Translations under genes and position numbers: made by a program | The notes under the pieces: generated by a model | What the model was told of the DNA's origin: nothing | Seen by the model: only the letters and a program-made list of their open reading frames with translations | Databases searched by the model: none | Origin: Candidatus Heimdallarchaeota archaeon | GTDB taxonomy: Archaea > Asgardarchaeota > Heimdallarchaeia > Heimdallarchaeales > Kariarchaeaceae | Length of the DNA stretch: 7,842 nt | Reading direction: 5' to 3' | Assembly: GCA_021399405.1 (NCBI GenBank) | Contig: JAAFKL010000085.1 | Span: 1 to 7,842 of the forward strand | Shown: piece by piece, positions 1 through 5,942 of the stretch | Layout of the letters: each line of letters starts with the position of its first letter | Numbering within the stretch: the stretch's first letter is position 1

Positions 1-12
1 AATTCTTCATAT

Positions 13-2295
13 TTATGGCATTAACTCATTCTCTATTTTGTGACCTTCATCTTTGATTAGCTTCTTCACTTTCTTAAAATTAATATCTTTATTAGTAAAA
101 TCCAAAACTAAGGTTTTTGAATCAGCATTACCATCAACTGATATAACTCCGGGGAGCTTTTCCAGACTTTCTTTTAAGCCATTTATACATCCTCGACAAT
201 GTATTGTCGGTATTGAATAGGTAATTTGATGAGTTCTTATTTCGTTAGAACTTCGTTCTTCTAATGTTTGGCTTGAAGCTCTTTTCCCTTTTTGTGGAAT
301 TAGTTTTCCTCCATATGAATTTAAGAGTACAGTTGTTACACTCGCAGCCATAGCTATCATTGCAAAAACAGGGTGAACAAGGCCAGTCATTGCTAGGGGT
401 ACTCCAATTCCATTGAAGGTAAAGGCAAGGAGAACATTTTGTTTAGTTTTGCTAAAACTAGATTTTCCAACATGATAGGCATCAATCACTCCCATTAAAT
501 TATTATTAACCAAAATTACATCAGCTGCTTCAATTGCGATATCTGTCCCAGAATTAAAGGCAATTCCAACATCTGCCTGCATTAGGGCAGGTGCGTCATT
601 AATGCCATCACCAACCATTTCCACTCTGGTGCCATTTTTTTGTAATTCACGAATTTTTTCAGCTTTTTCTTGAGGTAACAATTCTGTCAAAATTTTTGAA
701 ATTCCAACTTCTGATGCAATATACTCCGCAGTAAGTTTACTGTCACCGGTGATTAAGACAGGTTCGATTCCAATGGCTTTCATCTCCTTTATAGCTTCTT
801 TTGCATCATATTTAATGGTGTCTGCAATAGCTATCAAGCCTAATAGCTTTTTATTTTCAGCTACACCTATCACAGTCCATCCCTTTCTTTCCATATCCAT
901 TATCTGATCACTCACAGCTAGAATATCAATCATCTCTGTTTTCAGGAACTTAGGACTCCCGAGAATAATCTTTGCTTGGTTTATCAAAGCTGTAACTCCT
1001 GAACCTGAAATTACTTGAAAATCATCCACAACAATATCATGAAAATCATAATTTTGCAACTCGGCAAATTTGATAATTGCATGGGCTAATGGGTGTTCAG
1101 AGTTCATTTCTGTAGCAGCAGCGATTGTGATTAACGTCGATTCGTTAGTTTCCTGTATGGGAATAATTTGGACTACGGATGGTTTACCTTCTGTTATCGT
1201 TCCAGTTTTATCTAGAGCAATGATTGACACATCTTTGAAAACTTGAAACGCTTCTCCAGATCTCATCAATATTCCCTTTTGAGCAGCAATACCTCCACCT
1301 CGGATCATTGCCAAAGGTGTCGCCATTCCTAATGCACAAGGGTAACCCAGTACTAAAACCGCAAGAGTAGCAAAAATAGCTCGATTAAAATTAGCTTCAC
1401 CAACAACAACCCAAGCACCAAAAGTCCAAAGGAAAAATGAAATGGCCGCTGCCCAAAGTATTGCTGGTACAAAATATTGTAGTACTCGGTCCACTGATTG
1501 CAATATCCCAGGTTTTAATGATCTTGCCTCTAATATGGAATTAGCGACTTGCTGAAGAAAACTTTCTTCTCCAATTTTAGTAACTTGAATTATTAGTGTT
1601 CCAAATTGATTGATGGATCCACCAATCACTTCACTACCCACTGTTTTTGTTATTGGGATCGATTCACCAGTAACTAAACTCTGATCAACCGAAGAATTCC
1701 CATCAATTATTTTCCCATCCACAGGTATGTTTTCCCCCGGTCTTACCCTTACATGATCTCCAATTTTAACTTCCTTAATGGGCAATAGTCTCTCTTTTCC
1801 ATTAACAACTACACGTGCCTCGGGAGGTTGTAATTGCATTAAATTCATTATTGCCCTTGAACTTTTAGTTCGAACAAGAAGTGAAACATATCCTGATAGT
1901 ATATGATATGCTGTAATGAAAATAGCTGCTCCCATAAAATCTGCCATTGGCCAAGGGGTGATATAGAAACCGATTAACCCCCCTATTAATCCTCCAAATG
2001 CTCCAAATTCCATTAATACATGTTGATTAAGAATACCACGTCTTAGAGATGCAATTGCCATTTTTAGGATAGGTCTTCCAACTACAAAGATCATACCTAG
2101 GGTGAAAGTTAACATGACCCATTTGAACCAGTCTTGGCTGTTTCCTGTCCAATTTAAGAGCATAAAAATAAATGCGAAAGTAGTAACTACTGCAGCTTTG
2201 AATAATTCTCTCTCTGCATATTTCAATTCCTCTTGTTCCTCTTCAAATGTTCTTATCTTCTTAGGGTCCCTTACAGTATAGCCCAAACTTACCAT
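13..2295 (-). CDS. P1B-type heavy-metal (probably copper) transporting ATPase with C-terminal HMA domain
   Basis: ATP-driven export of a soft metal ion, most likely Cu(I), across the cytoplasmic membrane. The 760 residues show in order: two membrane helices (about 33-50, 57-73) and two more (about 93-113, 119-140); an A-domain with TGE at 209-211; helices at about 268-298 and 303-332 with the metal-site motif GYPCALGMATP (YPC 318-320); DKTGT with the phosphorylated Asp362; the HP pair at 401-402 and GSG 431-433 of the nucleotide domain; TGD 516-518; GDGIND 562-567; and two last helices (about 620-640, 643-660). After a charged linker comes an HMA metal-binding domain (about 688-755) with HCRGC, Cys700 and Cys703. 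YPC instead of CPC, and FN/MxxSV in the last helices where CopA has YN/MxxSS, make the metal less certain; Sco and cupredoxin neighbours favour copper. ATG at 2295 is the only canonical start in frame, without a strong Shine-Dalgarno. Confidence 0.94.
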   Translation of the reverse strand: MVSLGYTVRDPKKIRTFEEEQEELKYAERELFKAAVVTTFAFIFMLLNWTGNSQDWFKWVMLTFTLGMIFVVGRPILKMAIASLRRGILNQHVLMEFGAFGGLIGGLIGFYITPWPMADFMGAAIFITAYHILSGYVSLLVRTKSSRAIMNLMQLQPPEARVVVNGKERLLPIKEVKIGDHVRVRPGENIPVDGKIIDGNSSVDQSLVTGESIPITKTVGSEVIGGSINQFGTLIIQVTKIGEESFLQQVANSILEARSLKPGILQSVDRVLQYFVPAILWAAAISFFLWTFGAWVVVGEANFNRAIFATLAVLVLGYPCALGMATPLAMIRGGGIAAQKGILMRSGEAFQVFKDVSIIALDKTGTITEGKPSVVQIIPIQETNESTLITIAAATEMNSEHPLAHAIIKFAELQNYDFHDIVVDDFQVISGSGVTALINQAKIILGSPKFLKTEMIDILAVSDQIMDMERKGWTVIGVAENKKLLGLIAIADTIKYDAKEAIKEMKAIGIEPVLITGDSKLTAEYIASEVGISKILTELLPQEKAEKIRELQKNGTRVEMVGDGINDAPALMQADVGIAFNSGTDIAIEAADVILVNNNLMGVIDAYHVGKSSFSKTKQNVLLAFTFNGIGVPLAMTGLVHPVFAMIAMAASVTTVLLNSYGGKLIPQKGKRASSQTLEERSSNEIRTHQITYSIPTIHCRGCINGLKESLEKLPGVISVDGNADSKTLVLDFTNKDINFKKVKKLIKDEGHKIENELMP

Positions 2296-2361
2296 TGTCT
2301 CATCTAGTTTAGTTTCAGAAATAATATCGGCATTGTATTCAATTAATGCTTCTTCATGAGA
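2296..2361 (-). pseudogene. Relic of an N-terminal HMA domain, in frame with the ATPase
   Basis: The 22 codons immediately upstream of the ATPase start are open and in frame, and contain EEALIEYNADIIS followed by K-L-D-E-T, running into MVSLGYTVRDP of the annotated protein. This closely matches the second half of an HMA domain (third strand A-x-I-E-Y, second helix, then the closing LGYxV). A TAA at 2362-2364 ends the frame, and it contains no ATG, GTG or TTG ahead of 2295. I read all three upstream frames as far as about 2520 and found no GMxCxxC first half, so a single frameshift would not restore the domain. I infer deletion or decay of the ancestral N-terminal domain, with translation now starting inside the old second helix. 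Initiation at a rare codon such as ATT is possible but would still give only half a domain. Confidence 0.6.
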
Positions 2362-2369
2362 TTATAAGC
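2361..2369 (-). promoter_or_regulatory. Possible TATA box for the P-type ATPase gene
   Basis: On the minus strand this reads GCTTATAAT, about 70 bases ahead of the ATG at 2295. Transcription would begin near 2340, so the leader would carry most of the HMA relic as untranslated RNA. An alternative AT-rich box (TTTATTAATAA) lies just upstream inside the 17-base repeat at 2369-2385. The choice between them is not resolved. Confidence 0.35.
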
Positions 2370-2385
2370 AAATTATTAATAAATT
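2369..2385. repeat. 17-base exact repeat, copy 1 (ATPase promoter)
   Basis: CAAATTATTAATAAATT occurs here and again at 3914-3930 ahead of the Sco gene. Its core TTATTAATAA is a perfect 10-base palindrome, so it has no direction. Here it sits just upstream of the possible ATPase TATA box. It could be an operator shared by the two copper genes or only a TATA-like promoter element. Confidence 0.45.
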
Positions 2386-2712
2386 TCTTTAGGTGAGTTA
2401 CTATCTTTATTACACTCATCTACAAACTCAACAATGCTTTCTGCAATCTCGATTAAGATTACGTATTTCATTTCATATTTTCTGTATTTGAAAATATCAT
2501 TTGAATGCGTAATCATTCTCTAAGTGATAGATCGATATTCTGGTGATTGACAGGATCTAAAGTGAAGATTCCAACTTGTACTTTAAAAATAGATTCGAAT
2601 CACCAAGATATATAAAATATCGATAATTAGAATGATACTATTATTTTATATGTACATGTTTGCCTATAACTTCTATAAATACCCCTCTAAAGCTACTTTT
2701 ATTCAGACTCAC

Positions 2713-2722
2713 TTTATAAAAA
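2713..2722 (+). promoter_or_regulatory. TATA box for the surface-protein gene
   Basis: TTTATAAAAA lies about 60 bases ahead of the ATG at 2780, predicting a start of transcription near 2742. A second candidate (TTCTATAAAT, 2671-2680) lies further upstream. The ribosome site is GTGAT at 2772-2776, complementary to the archaeal 16S 3' end but only three bases from the ATG. Confidence 0.5.
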
Positions 2723-2779
2723 GAATCGTAATTAACTACAAATCGTAGGAGTTTTGTACTTCTTAAATAAAGTGATAAT

Positions 2780-3832
2780 ATGAATATAAACAAGCAGAAC
2801 ATCTCATTGACAAGTATTAGCCTATTTATGCTTTTTGTCATCACTATTGGTAGTTCTATCCCACAATCGGTAGCAACTTCACATGATGTTTTTATCCCTG
2901 AAGTTACTGTTTCAGTAACTGCAATCTCCAAACAAGCAAATGAGTCCATCTGGATGCTACCTGGACCTAGATCATTAGATCCTGCACTATTTGGAACTCC
3001 AGCAGATCCTCTCAAAACAAATTGGCTACCTGTTTCTATGCGAAATACCACACAGGACGGAACTGCCTTCACAACAACTGCGGGAATGACTCCATTTTCG
3101 AATAACACTAAATCAATCACCGGTAACTTAAGTCTGAGTGTTAAAGATGTAACCGAATTGGATAGTATGACTTCATTAGACGAAGCATCTGTCGATGTTA
3201 ATTTCACTGGTCCAATGGGGATAAATACCTACCGAATTGTACTAAAGCAACTTCTACCTGTTGGACCCGATCATCGTTTCTTTGGTGGTGTTGGTTCAAA
3301 CATATACATGCATGGTGAGACAGAAATCGGAACTCCATTAATGCCAGCATCGATTTCATATGTTACACTCTGGGGAGTCGCTGATCTGTACATTAATGAT
3401 TCACTTGTAGATTCCATGCGAGTACTACATATCATGGTTTCGCAGAGAATGAGAACTCCTGATTTTCAATTAGGGTTTGGTGTAGCTAATCCTGATGAAA
3501 TTGAAATCCATGTAATTATGCCTAACACTAAGGTAAACATGACAACTGGACCTTTTGATGATGCAGTTCCCACACAATTCACCCTCCCCAATGGTATGGA
3601 TCAACCGTTTTTACATGTCAATTTCTACAATATGGTTATAGAAAGATCAGTTCCAACTGTAACTGGAGATGGAACCACTACTGTTACAACTACTATCGTA
3701 CAAACAAGTACAACAACAGTTGGCGATGGAGATACAAACACAGATGACACACCCGGTTTTGTTGGTTATCTTACAATCGTTTCGTTTTTCATCGCATTAC
3801 CCATCTATAACCACTACAGACGCCGAAAATAA
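2780..3832 (+). CDS. Unrecognised secreted protein with PGF-CTERM-like surface anchor
   Basis: I do not recognise the family of this 350-residue protein. Residues 1-30 are a signal peptide (Lys5, hydrophobic stretch about 9-26). Residues about 35-290 form one extracellular domain, apparently rich in beta strands, with seven N-x-S/T sequons (for example 54, 89, 116, 141, 206, 253) and no cysteine. A conspicuous stretch at 168-226 holds FGGVGSN, MHGETEIGTPLMP and HIMVSQRM; the domain has scattered His and Met residues (His165, 178, 217, 244, 279) that could bind metal, but no known copper motif. A Thr-rich linker (about 291-322) leads to DDTPGF (322-327), a hydrophobic helix (328-343) and a basic RRRK end. 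This tail matches the PGF-CTERM pattern processed by archaeosortase and resembles that of the cupredoxin downstream. It diverges from the ATPase gene, so a role in copper handling or respiration at the surface is likely but unproven. Confidence 0.9.
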   Translation: MNINKQNISLTSISLFMLFVITIGSSIPQSVATSHDVFIPEVTVSVTAISKQANESIWMLPGPRSLDPALFGTPADPLKTNWLPVSMRNTTQDGTAFTTTAGMTPFSNNTKSITGNLSLSVKDVTELDSMTSLDEASVDVNFTGPMGINTYRIVLKQLLPVGPDHRFFGGVGSNIYMHGETEIGTPLMPASISYVTLWGVADLYINDSLVDSMRVLHIMVSQRMRTPDFQLGFGVANPDEIEIHVIMPNTKVNMTTGPFDDAVPTQFTLPNGMDQPFLHVNFYNMVIERSVPTVTGDGTTTVTTTIVQTSTTTVGDGDTNTDDTPGFVGYLTIVSFFIALPIYNHYRRRK

Positions 3833-3903
3833 GTAGTTAGTTTTAAAGTAAATCACAAGTAACATCGAAAAGTAAATTTAAGGATTTTCTTTTCTCAAGT
3901 CGA

Positions 3904-3912
3904 TTTATATAA
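3904..3912 (+). promoter_or_regulatory. TATA box for the Sco gene
   Basis: TTTATATAA lies about 40 bases ahead of the TTG start, which suits a short leader. The 17-base repeat (3914-3930) follows directly and would cover the region between TATA box and transcription start, a position where a bound protein would block transcription. Confidence 0.6.
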
Positions 3913-3913
3913 A

Positions 3914-3930
3914 CAAATTATTAATAAATT
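3914..3930. repeat. 17-base exact repeat, copy 2 (Sco promoter)
   Basis: Identical to 2369-2385 over CAAATTATTAATAAATT. A looser relative (CAAATTAATTAATTAATAA, from 7305) lies ahead of the repressor gene, and a weaker one begins at 4802 ahead of the cupredoxin. The sequence contains only one G/C base, so chance similarity must be weighed. Confidence 0.45.
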
Positions 3931-3947
3931 CGAGTGCACGGTAATAA

Positions 3948-4670
3948 TTGTTGACGGAAGCAGATATTCTTACACTTTATCGAAATATACGTCGAAAGAA
4001 AATAGTCGCTAGTTTTCTGATCTTTATTCTTCTTTCAACTTTATTGTATATGTCCATAATTCTTGAAAAAAAGACAGCGATAAACAACAATATCACAAAT
4101 TTACCTTATTATGGTCTTGTTGTAGATTTTACACTAATGAATACAAATAATGAGAGTTATAACCTTTTTCAGGATCAAGGTAAAATTCGTTTGGTTAATT
4201 TTTTCTATACAAAGTGTCCTGGGGATCAAGGGTGCTCTCTCTTAACCTTAAAGCTTTCTCAAGTATTCGCTAAAGTCAGACAAAATGAGCTCCTCGACAA
4301 AATTCGTTTCATATCTATAGATTTCGATTATATAAATGATACTATTCAGGATTTGAGCGAATATGCGAATCGATACACTGCGGATACTGAGAATTGGCAA
4401 TTCCTATTTGGTAATAAAACAGAAATTGATCAGGTTACGAATGATTGGGGTTTTTATTTTGAGTTAACGGCAAACATTACCTCAACTCTCACCCTGAATC
4501 ATCACCCAGGTGAAGGGTTTGATCCATACGAACACACTTTCGTTGTTTACATCATTGATGAAAACAATAACATTAGACAATTTTTATTGGGTAATAGTTG
4601 GCAAATCGACGAAGCATGGAAGAGTCTTTCGTTCCTTGTGGATAATGGGGAATCAGAAACGCCCAAGTAA
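3948..4670 (+). CDS. Sco1/SenC-like membrane-anchored copper protein (thioredoxin fold)
   Basis: Sco proteins bind copper outside the membrane and help load the CuA centre of oxidases or act as thiol reductants. This 240-residue protein has a basic N-terminus (RNIRRKK), one helix at about 18-38 with the rest outside, then a thioredoxin-like domain from about 55. FFYTKC is the Sco active-site strand; copper ligands would be Cys90, Cys96 and His196 (EHTFVVYIID). Asp125 in SIDFD and WQFLFG at 150-155 match further Sco positions. The spacing is CX5C rather than the usual CX3C, an insertion of two residues. An in-frame TAA at 3945 fixes the start to TTG 3948 or TTG 3951; the second is better placed behind GGTAAT at 3940-3945. 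No oxidase gene is present, so the recipient of the copper is unknown; the cupredoxin next door is the nearest candidate. Confidence 0.88.
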   Translation: MLTEADILTLYRNIRRKKIVASFLIFILLSTLLYMSIILEKKTAINNNITNLPYYGLVVDFTLMNTNNESYNLFQDQGKIRLVNFFYTKCPGDQGCSLLTLKLSQVFAKVRQNELLDKIRFISIDFDYINDTIQDLSEYANRYTADTENWQFLFGNKTEIDQVTNDWGFYFELTANITSTLTLNHHPGEGFDPYEHTFVVYIIDENNNIRQFLLGNSWQIDEAWKSLSFLVDNGESETPK

Positions 4671-4846
4671 GAGTTTTCACTAGTTTTAAAAGTTGAATTA
4701 ATAATCTAAATCCAGAAGGAATATAACACCGAAAGTAAGGTAACCGATGTTTTTTAATTTGCTGAAATTTTACTTTTTTGGACAATGATAACATATAACA
4801 CCAAATTGATAATGAATAAAACTTGGTACTTTCCTTTCAGAATAAA

Positions 4847-4863
4847 AATATTTTCGAAATATT
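4847..4863. repeat. Small inverted repeat ahead of the cupredoxin promoter
   Basis: AATATTT and AAATATT flank TCG, giving a perfect seven-base stem about 43 bases upstream of the TATA-like box. It includes TTCGAA, also present in the 10-base palindrome at 2592-2601 ahead of the surface-protein gene. Operator function is a guess. Confidence 0.25.
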
Positions 4864-4905
4864 AGGGTGAGTAATAATAATTTTATTTATGAATTTTTTG
4901 ACAGA

Positions 4906-4947
4906 TTTAAATATTAGAAAAAAGAAGGAAAGTTACCTATTAAGGAG
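4906..4947 (+). promoter_or_regulatory. TATA-like box and strong ribosome site of the cupredoxin gene
   Basis: TTTAAATATTA (4906-4916) is the likely TATA box. AAGGAG at 4942-4947, eight bases ahead of the ATG at 4956, is the best Shine-Dalgarno in the window, suggesting high translation. The 285 bases between the Sco stop and this ATG hold no other gene I can support. Confidence 0.6.
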
Positions 4948-4955
4948 AAAAAAAA

Positions 4956-5468
4956 ATGAAAAAAGTATTTACATTAGTTTTAATTACATTATTCATCGGT
5001 ATTGCGGTGACCTTCACAGCAACAACTGTGCATGCTGTCCCTGTAGCAGGTACGGAGTGTGACGACCCAACAACTGAAGTTACAATCAGAGCCCAAACTG
5101 GTATTCAATTTGAAAAGAATAAGATTGAGGTTCCACGAGCAACTTGTGTTAAAATTACTCTAATCAATGAAGATGCAGATCTCAACCACGATTTTACTAT
5201 CAATGGTAAAACGGGTGATAACGGTATTGAGGAAGTATATATCCTAGTAAACGGTGGCGAAACAAATAGTTTCAATGTAACTACACCCGATGCTGATGTA
5301 ACATTTGATTTCTATTGTTCTGTTCCGGGTCATCGTTCCAGTGGAATGGAAGGATCATTTGTTGTAGGTGAAGGTTCATCAGAAGATGATTCTCCTGGTT
5401 TTAGCGTTTGGTTAAGTTTCACAGCTTTCCTAGCATCAGTTATTTTAATACGCAGAATTAGAAAATAA
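4956..5468 (+). CDS. Surface-anchored cupredoxin (type-1 copper protein)
   Basis: A small blue copper protein, expected to carry electrons or hold copper outside the membrane. Residues 1-27 are a signal peptide ending in VHA before VPV. The cupredoxin domain spans about 40-137. Copper ligands are His78 (NHDF), Cys121, His126 and Met131 in CSVPGHRSSGM, a C-x4-H-x4-M pattern like auracyanin rather than plastocyanin (C-x2-H). Cys35 and Cys64 lie outside the copper site and could form a disulfide. An acidic linker (EGSSEDD) leads to SPGF (146-149), a hydrophobic helix (150-165) and RRIRK: a PGF-CTERM-like anchor as in the 350-residue protein two genes upstream. The start is fixed by the AAGGAG ribosome site. 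With Sco and a copper ATPase nearby, a role in a surface electron-transfer chain is the natural inference; the redox partner is not in the window. Confidence 0.93.
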   Translation: MKKVFTLVLITLFIGIAVTFTATTVHAVPVAGTECDDPTTEVTIRAQTGIQFEKNKIEVPRATCVKITLINEDADLNHDFTINGKTGDNGIEEVYILVNGGETNSFNVTTPDADVTFDFYCSVPGHRSSGMEGSFVVGEGSSEDDSPGFSVWLSFTAFLASVILIRRIRK

Positions 5469-5942
5469 AACTGGCAACAAAAATTCTTAATTTCCTTTTT
5501 TTCAAATGTATTTCTATAAAATCAGATATTAATCACTAAATTAAATCTTTAATTTTTTCATTATCACTTTGAAGTGAAATACGTTCCTTGTACTTCAGAA
5601 GAGTTTGATCTAGACAAATAAAGACCTATATGGTTAATCTGAATGCTGAAAATAACATAGAAATATGTAATAAATATCAGATGAACGGAAAAACCCATAT
5701 AATTGTTTAAGAACTTTTTCTTTTTCAAGAACGAGTTTTGGCACCAAATCCCCTTATCCGTAAGTGTGATGTATAGCTTCTTAAAATGCAAAGTATAGAA
5801 GTAACTCAATAAACTCTTTATGAGCTCGGATTTTTAATCACAAATCGAGAGTAGGATGTGTATATCAATTAAGTTCATAAAATCACGTCAAAACGACACA
5901 TCCCCTTACCTGGTACGACAACTTGTTATGAATATGAATTCA
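5469..5942. other. Gap between convergent genes, no supported gene
   Basis: Beyond the T-tracts this region holds an 8-base perfect inverted repeat GGATGTGT (5854-5861) and ACACATCC (5896-5903) with a 34-base spacer, richer in G/C than its surroundings. An 81-codon minus-strand frame (5564-5809) is Phe/Lys/Tyr-rich and looks non-coding. A 26-codon plus-strand frame from ATG 5630 to the TAA at 5710, followed in another frame by about 30 open codons, has more protein-like composition and might be a gene remnant, but I cannot name it. Confidence 0.4.
5496..5502 (+). terminator. Poly-T terminator after the cupredoxin gene
   Basis: A run of seven T bases 27 bases after the stop codon, followed by a second run of six (5553-5558), fits archaeal U-tract termination. 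There is no stem-loop. Confidence 0.5.

Larger units (their letters stand above)
2362..2779. other. Divergent intergenic region between ATPase and surface-protein genes
   Basis: No convincing gene is present. A 46-codon minus-strand open frame (2376-2516) lacks a good ribosome site and resembles nothing I know. Visible structure: an 8-base inverted repeat ATATTTTC/GAAAATAT at 2475-2482 and 2490-2497 with a 7-base loop; a 10-base palindrome GATTCGAATC at 2592-2601; a 10-base inverted repeat ATATAAAATA/TATTTTATAT at 2610-2619 and 2642-2651; overlapping palindromes ATGTACAT and ACATGT at 2650-2659; and a direct repeat AATCGTA at 2724-2730 and 2741-2747. The density of small symmetric sites suits a regulated divergent promoter, but AT-rich DNA gives many by chance. 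Confidence 0.5.

Noticed and set aside
2376..2516. 46-codon minus-strand frame ahead of the ATPase gene
   Set aside because: No good ribosome site, no known family, and it does not supply the missing first half of the HMA domain (no CxxC).
2592..2601. GATTCGAATC resembling a tRNA T-loop
   Set aside because: No acceptor, D or anticodon arm can be drawn around it and no CCA-ready 3' end follows; it is only a palindrome.
2574..2762. Recurring TTGTACTT at 2576 and 2754, also near 5588 and 7441
   Set aside because: Short, with two copies in non-promoter positions, and GTAC also appears in coding sequence; not convincing as an operator.
2641..3207. 188-codon open frame on the minus strand
   Set aside because: It lies opposite the well-formed secreted protein gene, has no recognisable domain, and its length follows from the codon bias of the true gene.
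4573..4794. 73-codon minus-strand frame over the Sco 3' end
   Set aside because: Half of it lies opposite Sco codons and the rest in AT-rich spacer; the product has no domain and an improbable composition.
5564..5809. 81-codon minus-strand frame in the gap
   Set aside because: Phe/Tyr/Lys-rich product typical of translated AT-rich spacer, with no ribosome site or similarity I can see.
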